Made by a program: the position numbers and the translations under genes. Source: Deltaproteobacteria bacterium (GTDB lineage Bacteria > Myxococcota_A > Polyangia > JAAYKL01). Taken from it: 40,352 bases of DNA. The stretch spans positions 1-40,352 of the forward strand of contig JAUXHN010000013.1 in NCBI GenBank assembly GCA_030621515.1. The letters run 5' to 3'. This document shows positions 35,028 to 40,352 of this stretch, in pieces. Each line of letters starts with the position of its first letter. The first letter of the stretch is position 1. Below the pieces are notes generated by a model. It was not told the DNA's origin. It ran no database searches and worked only from the letters and a program-made list of their open reading frames with translations.

Positions 35028-35324
35028 CTAAGAAGAGCGGCTGGCGCGCATTCTTCCCTTGCTTTTATCGATCTGTCGTTCAATCTTGTCCATCACCCTG
35101 TCGATGGAGGTGTACATGTCGTTGGTTTCCTCACGCCCCTTGTATGTTCGGCCCGAAGCCAAAACGGTTACATCGCAGGCGTACAGATATCTCTCGACGG
35201 ATAGAACGACCGATGCCTCCACCGGACCCTGAATGAACTTCTTTACTTTGGAGACCTTCTCCTCGATGAGATCCTTCATTGCATCGGTCGGTTCCATGTG
35301 TCGAAATGTCATGGATATCTGCAT
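35028..35324 (-). CDS. hpf: Ribosome hibernation-promoting factor, short form
   Basis: A 98-residue protein of the HPF/RaiA family. The start MQISMTFRHMEPTDAMKDLIEEK and the block YKGREETNDMYTSIDRVMDKIERQI, cut into parts, match the family. The short form lacks the C-terminal dimerisation domain. It inactivates ribosomes in stationary phase. It lies 27 bases after rpoN, the standard neighbour. Confidence 0.94.
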   Translation of the reverse strand: MQISMTFRHMEPTDAMKDLIEEKVSKVKKFIQGPVEASVVLSVERYLYACDVTVLASGRTYKGREETNDMYTSIDRVMDKIERQIDKSKGRMRASRSS

Positions 35325-35351
35325 TCTTCACCCTTCCTGGTGACAAGCACC

Positions 35352-36812
35352 CTAGAAAAACTTCTTGCGCTTTGTCGAGGACAGGATGCCGAGCATCTCA
35401 CGATACTTGGCTACTGTTCGCCTTGCGATGACGATATCGTCTTCCCGTAACATCTGAACGATTTTCTGGTCGCTCAGAGGATGACGATTGTCCTCGTTGC
35501 TGATGATCTCTTTGATCTTGCTCTTCACGCTCTGGGACGCAATATCCTCCTCGCTTGCTCGTCTGATCGATGAGTTGAAAAAAAACTTCAGCTCGTAAAT
35601 CCCCTGGGGGGTGTGTGCGTACTTGTTGGTTGTAACGCGGCTGATCGTGGACTCGTGCATGCTAACGGCCTCCGCCACATCTCTGAGGATCATCGGCTTG
35701 AGGTAGTCGATGCCCTTTTCAAAGAAATCTTTCTGCATGTCCACGATGCACTCTGTGACCTTGATGATTGTTCGCCTGCGCTGATCGATGGATCGGATCA
35801 GCCACTGCGCCGAGCGCAGCTTGTTTTGCACGTACTCCTTGGCCTCGGGGCCTGCTGCCATCGCGCTGCGGAAGAAGTTGGAGATCTTCAGCCGCGGCAT
35901 GCCGTCGTCGTTTGGAACTATGAAATACCGGTCGCCGATCTTGTGAATGAACACGTCGGGCGTGATGTACCGTGTCTCCTCGGTGACGAAATTACGCGCT
36001 GGTCGAGGCTCCAGGTTGGAGATTATCTTGGCCACCTCGTAAACATCCTCGATCTCGATCTCCAGATCGCGAGCGATAGCCTGATAGTTGCGTTTTTCCA
36101 GATTCGCCAGATGGCGGTCCACAATATCCCGGACATCCACGTCCAGATTCAGCGCCTCCACCTGAGCCAGAAGGCACTCCCTCAGATCCCTGGAAGCAAC
36201 GCCGATCGGATCGAAGGCCTGGATCATGCGAAGGACCTCCTGCGCGTCCTCGACCTCGAGCCCGGCTTCTTTGGCGAGCTCTTCGAGTGGGGGCTCTTTG
36301 AAGTAGCCGTCCCGGTCCAGGTTGCCGATGACAAGGTTGACGAAGGCATCTTCCTCCTCGGTGACCACGGTCATCTGCAACTGCCATCGCAAGTGATCGG
36401 CGAGGTTGATGGTAGAGACGAGGGTTGCCTCGAGAGGGGGCAGATCTTCGGATATCGACCTTGCGCCGCTCGGGGGCAAGGGAAGCTGGTTTGCGTGGTT
36501 CTCCAGGTACTTCTCCCAGTCGATCTCACGCGATCCGGCGATGGCCTCGGGCTCGGTGGGCTCGGACGTCACCTGGACAGTGGGTTCAGGGGGAGGGGAT
36601 TCGGGAGCGTCGTCGGTAGTGGTTTCCGATGCGGCGCGCTCCGCAGGCTCCGCATTTTCTTCGAGTACGGGGTTCTCCTCCATCTCTTGACGGACCATGT
36701 CGACCAGTTCGATCCGGGACAGCTGGAGAAGCTTGATGGCCTGTTGAAGCTGTGGGGTCATCACCAGCTGCTGTGACAGCTTCAGCTCATGTCTCAGTTC
36801 AAGACCGATCAT
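35352..36812 (-). CDS. rpoN: RNA polymerase sigma-54 factor
   Basis: A 486-residue sigma-54. Region I starts with LELRHELKLSQQLVMTPQLQ and is followed by an acidic/Pro-rich region II, the core-binding domain, the helix-turn-helix (LRDVAEAVSMHESTISRV) and the RpoN box ARRTVAKYRE. It transcribes genes that need an activator ATPase. ATG 36812 is chosen from family alignment; ATG 36839 would add nine residues, and the open frame runs to 36950. Neither start has a strong ribosome site. It heads the hpf-ptsN-PTS run. Confidence 0.94.
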   Translation of the reverse strand: MIGLELRHELKLSQQLVMTPQLQQAIKLLQLSRIELVDMVRQEMEENPVLEENAEPAERAASETTTDDAPESPPPEPTVQVTSEPTEPEAIAGSREIDWEKYLENHANQLPLPPSGARSISEDLPPLEATLVSTINLADHLRWQLQMTVVTEEEDAFVNLVIGNLDRDGYFKEPPLEELAKEAGLEVEDAQEVLRMIQAFDPIGVASRDLRECLLAQVEALNLDVDVRDIVDRHLANLEKRNYQAIARDLEIEIEDVYEVAKIISNLEPRPARNFVTEETRYITPDVFIHKIGDRYFIVPNDDGMPRLKISNFFRSAMAAGPEAKEYVQNKLRSAQWLIRSIDQRRRTIIKVTECIVDMQKDFFEKGIDYLKPMILRDVAEAVSMHESTISRVTTNKYAHTPQGIYELKFFFNSSIRRASEEDIASQSVKSKIKEIISNEDNRHPLSDQKIVQMLREDDIVIARRTVAKYREMLGILSSTKRKKFF

Positions 36813-37020
36813 GCCCCGGTACGCTCCAATCGAAAGCATGCGAAGGGGTCCGCCCTTGTTGAACCCTGCACCCCAATTATATAAGTTCATATGACGAACA
36901 CACAATGTGAAAATGGTAAAAATCCGGAGGCTTGCCCTGAAAGCGCGCATGTGAGAAAGTGCCCTGCCTGGAAAATGCAGCTTTGAATTTTAGTTGTTTA
37001 AAGTAGAGGAGCAAATCAAA

Positions 37021-37368
37021 ATGGGCTCGGAAGATCGTGAAGTAAGGGTAAAGCAATTCGAGAAGGCGAAGGCCGTATACGCAGCTCGAAAAGCAGTCAT
37101 CGCTGAAAAGGGACTCGACGAGAAGGTCGCCGCGAAGGACACTGTACTGAGGAGCCTGGGCGCCAAGTTGAAAAAGGCAAGGAGCCGCGTCAAGGCCATC
37201 GAGGCAGCCGAAGCGTACGTCAAGGAAGTCGCCGAAAAGGAAACCAGGATCAAGAAGAAGGGTTCCAAGGGCAAGAAGAAGGCAAAAGCTCCGGTTGGCG
37301 GCGGCAAGGACTCCAAGGGGACCAAGGGTACCAAGGGTACCAAGGGCACCAAGGGCAAGAAGAAATAG
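37021..37368 (+). CDS. Lys-rich hypothetical protein with Lys-Gly-Thr repeat tail
   Basis: A 115-residue, very basic protein. Residues ~1-75 are predicted helical with heptad-like charge (EDREVRVKQFEKAKAVYAAR). The tail is Lys/Gly-rich with four to five Lys-Gly-Thr repeats. ATG 37021 follows GAGGAG with nine-base spacing. Divergent from rpoN. Lys-rich tails of this type occur in nucleic-acid-binding proteins, but no function is assigned. Confidence 0.7.
   Translation: MGSEDREVRVKQFEKAKAVYAARKAVIAEKGLDEKVAAKDTVLRSLGAKLKKARSRVKAIEAAEAYVKEVAEKETRIKKKGSKGKKKAKAPVGGGKDSKGTKGTKGTKGTKGKKK
37315..37356 (+). repeat. 9-bp tandem repeat encoding Lys-Gly-Thr
   Basis: AAGGGNACC is repeated four times plus a partial copy at the 3' end of the gene at 37021-37368. 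Some copies are identical and could vary in number by slippage. Confidence 0.8.
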
Positions 37369-37425
37369 CCCTTGCCTGTTGCCGACACGATAGAATAGCG
37401 ACGGTTTCCATTGACGAGCGAAAAG

Positions 37426-38763
37426 ATGTTCGACGGATTTTCTGCGCAGGACTTCGATGCCTATCTCCCCGAGAAATGGGGCAGCAATATGTTTACGCTG
37501 CCTCGTCGCAAGGTAAAGGAAAAGCTCGATTTCATCGGCAAAAGGCTGTTCGAGGATTTCAAGGCGTACGGCCTGTCCCTGACAAAGCACCTGTCGGACG
37601 ATCATCCTTCCTTGTGGAATAATAAAAAGGTCGACACCCAGTGGCTCTTCTTTTCTCGTGACGAGGAAGCTCGCAAGAAGCTTGCCGAGATTATCGATAC
37701 CGAGCGTACCCTGGCCGACACGTTGACGGATCCCACTCCTCTTTACCGCCACGCTTTTTTGGGAGTTTCCGTCAACCAGGATCATATCGAGGTAGGGCTC
37801 CGATTGCACCACGATGCCTGGGTGGATCGCAAGAACCTTACAGCTCTGCTCAATGACGATGCATCTCGTGCGCAGTTCGACGAGATCAGGGGAAACCTCC
37901 CGGCGGATTTCGAGATTGGAGCGGTGGGCAGTGACAGTGTTTCCCTTGGAGAACTCAACTCGGAACAGGTAGGGGAAATGGTTTCCAGGTTCGAGGAGGA
38001 GAGGGGCTGGCTCTTTTTGGGCTTCATGTTGAAGCGAGGCGCAGCTGTGGAGTTGGGGGCCGGGATCGTCGACAGGATTGTGGAGCATTTCACATCGCTG
38101 ATTTCGGTGTATCGCTTCGTGGCCTGGGCGCCGTCGAACGACGCCATCTCCGTGGATAGCATTGTCGCCATGCGAAAGCAGGAGATAAAGGTCACACAGG
38201 AGCAGCATGGCCGTGAGCGGGTTGAGCGCGAGGAAAGAAGGCGGGAGGAAGAGGAGGAGCGGGTCCGGCTTCGCAGTGAAGTGGAGGAGCGAACTCGCGA
38301 CGATCAGGCATGGCGTCAGAGAGAGCGGGCTTTCAGAAGGACCCAGGCGCAAAAGGCCGCCACGGTCCCAAAGGAGACTGCTCCTGCTGTGGTTGAAGTA
38401 AAGGCAAGGGACGTCGAGAGTCCACAAGATCCGAAACCCGAAAAGACAGACAGGCCGGCGCAGCGTCGAGCGAAGGAAGAAAGACCCGACAGGGGAGAGG
38501 CGAAGCCCCCGCGCGAGCCCGGTCCCGTGAGCACACCGGCGTCGAGGATTTCCGCGCAACGAAAGGCGGAGATTCAGGTCGGGGATGGCGTCATTGTTAC
38601 CAAAGGGTTCCTCAAGGGGCAGTTCGGAATTGTCCAGAACGTCGAGGAAAAAGGGGATCTCAGGGTTGTATTCGGGGCGCTCACCGCCCGTGTTTCTTTG
38701 CAGGACGTGGAGGGACGTGGCCCTTCTCCCGAGAAGTTGGCTCAAAAATCGAAGAGGCGATGA
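37426..38763 (+). CDS. Hypothetical protein with charged linker and C-terminal KOW domain
   Basis: A 445-residue soluble protein. Residues ~1-250 form an unrecognised globular domain (FSAQDFDAYLPEKWGSNMF, LGVSVNQDHIEVGLRLHHDAW). A long, strongly charged coiled-coil-like linker (EREERRREEEEERVRLR) follows, then a Pro/Lys-rich part. The last ~55 residues contain a KOW motif (VGDGVIVTKGFLKGQFGIVQ), usual in ribosomal and transcription-elongation proteins. It is probably RNA- or ribosome-associated. The start is uncertain: ATG 37426, or TTG 37411 five codons earlier. Confidence 0.75.
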   Translation: MFDGFSAQDFDAYLPEKWGSNMFTLPRRKVKEKLDFIGKRLFEDFKAYGLSLTKHLSDDHPSLWNNKKVDTQWLFFSRDEEARKKLAEIIDTERTLADTLTDPTPLYRHAFLGVSVNQDHIEVGLRLHHDAWVDRKNLTALLNDDASRAQFDEIRGNLPADFEIGAVGSDSVSLGELNSEQVGEMVSRFEEERGWLFLGFMLKRGAAVELGAGIVDRIVEHFTSLISVYRFVAWAPSNDAISVDSIVAMRKQEIKVTQEQHGRERVEREERRREEEEERVRLRSEVEERTRDDQAWRQRERAFRRTQAQKAATVPKETAPAVVEVKARDVESPQDPKPEKTDRPAQRRAKEERPDRGEAKPPREPGPVSTPASRISAQRKAEIQVGDGVIVTKGFLKGQFGIVQNVEEKGDLRVVFGALTARVSLQDVEGRGPSPEKLAQKSKRR

Positions 38764-38834
38764 TTTTAATGCACTTTTGCCATATAGTGTTACACCAATC
38801 GTGGGGTAAACGTCTCTTGAAGGGGATATAAAAA

Positions 38835-39533
38835 ATGATGAGAATCGTTATCGTTGCCGTTGTGGCCCTTTTTGCTATTGGATGTGGTGGATCGAAGGCG
38901 GGCGGGGGCGCGTCCGGTGCGAAGGGGGGAGAGGGCGGCTCACTCGGGCGTATCGACTCAAACGCCCGGTGCGACGCGGATGGCAAGCGCGAAGTGTTGG
39001 TAGATCTGAACCAAGACAAGATTGCCGACGTTCGAAAGGTCTACGCGCCGTCTTCGGATGGGGAGGTCATCGCTTGCAGGGAGGCCGATCTCAATTTTGA
39101 CGGGCTCAAGGACATTTTCGTGTTCTTCGACGAAAACGGGTTGCCCAAGCGGGACGAAGTGGACCTGGATTATGACGGCGTGATCGACATTGTGACCACT
39201 TACGTGGCCGGCAAGGTTGTCAAACAGGAGCTCGACACCAACTCCGACGGACAGATCGATCGTGTGAGGTTCCTGAAAGATGCGCTTCCCCTGCGGCTCG
39301 AGGGAGATACGGACGGGGACGGACGGATCGATTACTGGGAGTATTATGAGGGCGGCAAGCTGATCCGCGTGGGAATGGATACGGACGGGGACGGACGTGC
39401 CGACAACTGGAACCGGGACGAACCCGTTGAAGAAGAAGAGAAAGAAGCAGAAGGCGAAGAGGGAGAAGAGGCGAAGGAAAAAGAGGGCGGCGACGACAAA
39501 GAGGACGACGAGGACAAACCCTACGGCGAGTAA
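38835..39533 (+). CDS. Lipoprotein with calcium-loop-like DxDxDG repeats
   Basis: A 232-residue lipoprotein with lipobox AIGC (Cys17) and a Gly-rich spacer. Six repeats resemble EF-hand or thrombospondin type 3 calcium loops: DLNQDKIADV, DLNFDGLKDIF, DLDYDGVIDIV, DTNSDGQIDRV, DTDGDGRIDYW and DTDGDGRADNW, spaced about 20-25 residues. The C-terminal ~35 residues are almost all Glu/Lys/Asp. It is probably a calcium-binding envelope protein. The ribosome site AAGGGG precedes ATG 38835. Confidence 0.8.
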   Translation: MMRIVIVAVVALFAIGCGGSKAGGGASGAKGGEGGSLGRIDSNARCDADGKREVLVDLNQDKIADVRKVYAPSSDGEVIACREADLNFDGLKDIFVFFDENGLPKRDEVDLDYDGVIDIVTTYVAGKVVKQELDTNSDGQIDRVRFLKDALPLRLEGDTDGDGRIDYWEYYEGGKLIRVGMDTDGDGRADNWNRDEPVEEEEKEAEGEEGEEAKEKEGGDDKEDDEDKPYGE

Positions 39534-39568
39534 TTTTCATTTCAACGCAGGTTTCTAACATCGTGCTA

Positions 39569-39601
39569 CCCTGCCGTAGCTCGCTGGCGAGCGGAGCAGG
39601 G
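39569..39601. other. Imperfect hairpin between the lipoprotein and rluB genes
   Basis: An outer stem CCCTGC/GCAGGG (39569-39574, 39596-39601) encloses an inner stem GCTCGC/GCGAGC (39579-39584, 39587-39592). No T-run follows. It may be an mRNA-end structure or a leader element of the next gene. Confidence 0.4.
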
Positions 39602-39621
39602 CCAACCTCCAGGACAATTTC

Positions 39622-40352
39622 ATGGCAGACTCACAGAGATTACAAAAGGTGCTCGCGGCTGCGGGCGTGGCGTCCAGACGGAAATCGGAGGAGATCATCG
39701 TCGAGGGACGCGTTCGCGTGAACGGATCCATCGTGACAGAGCTCGGAACCAAAGTGGATCCGGGCAGGGATCGTATCGAGGTGGACGGCAAGATCATCTC
39801 CGGCGAGGGTCCGGTTGTTCTGCTCCTCAACAAGCCGCGTGGCGTCGTGAGCACGGCGAGCGATCCCGAAGGTCGGGAGACTGTTGTGGATCTGGTCGGG
39901 AAGGTCAGGGCGCGGCTGTTCCCGGTGGGGAGGCTGGACTACGGCACCTCCGGAGCCCTGTTGATGACCAACGACGGGGAGCTCGCCTACGCTCTCACAC
40001 ACCCCAAGTTCGGAGTGGAGAAGACATATCTCGTCAAGTTGCACGGGAAGGTGAGCGAGCAGATCCTGAACGCCTGGCGCAAGGGCGTCAAGCTGGAAGA
40101 CGGGGATAGCACGCGACCGGCCACAGAGGTTTTTCGCGTGGAAGAGTCCGACGGGTACACCTGGGTGCGGATAACAATCAAGGAAGGCCGAAACCGCCAG
40201 ATACGCCGCATGGCCGAGGCCAGCGGGTTGCTCATCAGCAAGCTGAAACGGATCTCGTTCGCAGGCATCACCATCGAGGGAGTTTCCATCGGCAAGTACA
40301 GGGAGTTGACCTCCAGGGAGCTTTACCGACTCAAAAGAGATCACGTCACTCC
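39622..40352 (+). CDS. rluB: RluB/RsuA-family rRNA pseudouridine synthase (3' end outside window)
   Basis: An open frame from ATG 39622 runs to the window end (243 codons). Residues ~4-50 are an S4 RNA-binding domain (RLQKVLAAAGVASRRKSEE, VNGSIV). The catalytic domain begins LLNKPRGVVSTASDPEG, has the active aspartate D106 in VGRLDYGTSGALLMTNDG, and ends with the family block KEGRNRQIRRM. It isomerises uridine in rRNA; RluB acts on 23S position 2605 in E. coli. Length beyond ~240 favours RluB over RsuA, but the C-terminus is cut off. AGGA lies seven bases before the start. Confidence 0.93.
   Translation, partial: MADSQRLQKVLAAAGVASRRKSEEIIVEGRVRVNGSIVTELGTKVDPGRDRIEVDGKIISGEGPVVLLLNKPRGVVSTASDPEGRETVVDLVGKVRARLFPVGRLDYGTSGALLMTNDGELAYALTHPKFGVEKTYLVKLHGKVSEQILNAWRKGVKLEDGDSTRPATEVFRVEESDGYTWVRITIKEGRNRQIRRMAEASGLLISKLKRISFAGITIEGVSIGKYRELTSRELYRLKRDHVT

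Noticed and set aside
35613-36776. 387-residue plus-strand ORF
   Set aside because: It is the antisense shadow of rpoN, whose conserved boxes are clear.
36877-38745. 622-residue minus-strand ORF
   Set aside because: It runs opposite two plus-strand genes with good ribosome sites or recognisable domains; its sequence is Leu-rich low complexity without motifs.

Overview
The window comes from a bacterial chromosome, most likely a deltaproteobacterium in the broad sense (Myxococcota or a neighbouring lineage). This placement is an inference. It rests on multihaem cytochrome lipoproteins with the Geobacter-type CX4CH haem motif, lipoproteins tethered by Asp-Thr repeat linkers, a C-terminal tail resembling the MYXO-CTERM sorting signal, a TPR/PEGA protein, and a mannose-family PTS cluster next to rpoN, hpf and ptsN.

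Layout. Positions 1-741 hold the 3' end of an rRNA operon (23S, 5S, terminator). A 0.7 kb gene-free stretch follows, made mostly of two diverged ~300 bp near-tandem repeats, each carrying a TGTTC-N6-GAACA palindrome. Positions 1455-9945 form a tight six-gene operon. It encodes a selenocysteine formate dehydrogenase catalytic subunit (in-frame UGA at 2100-2102), its four-cluster Fe-S subunit, FdhE, a pentahaem lipoprotein, an outer-membrane beta-barrel protein and a 13-haem lipoprotein. There is no cytochrome b gamma subunit, and the Fe-S subunit has no membrane helix. The arrangement suggests that formate oxidation is wired to a porin-cytochrome conduit across the outer membrane, rather than to quinone. 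This is the most notable system in the window.

Positions 9946-16782 hold a large perfect inverted repeat, a papain-like secreted protease, a class I fructose-1,6-bisphosphatase (minus strand), a second envelope cluster (Asp-Thr-tethered haem lipoprotein, FGE-fold lipoprotein, Tat lipoprotein of unknown function), a DUF4328-like membrane protein and an MtfA-family zinc peptidase. Positions 16918-25824 hold an ECF sigma factor overlapping a membrane protein gene, then a bacterial alpha-2-macroglobulin overlapping pbpC. This last pair is a known periplasmic defence and repair unit.

Positions 25818-36812 are all on the minus strand: a one-helix membrane protein, a large beta-helix/FGE-fold lipoprotein, a TPR-PEGA protein, a 60-residue basic protein, and a long unit transcribed rpoN - hpf - ptsN - EIIA - EIIB - EIIC - EIID - HPr - EI. 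The PTS genes overlap by a few bases each and all phosphorylatable histidines are present. Positions 37021-40352 return to the plus strand with a Lys-rich protein, a KOW-domain protein, a lipoprotein with calcium-loop-like repeats and a partial RluB-type pseudouridine synthase that runs off the window end.
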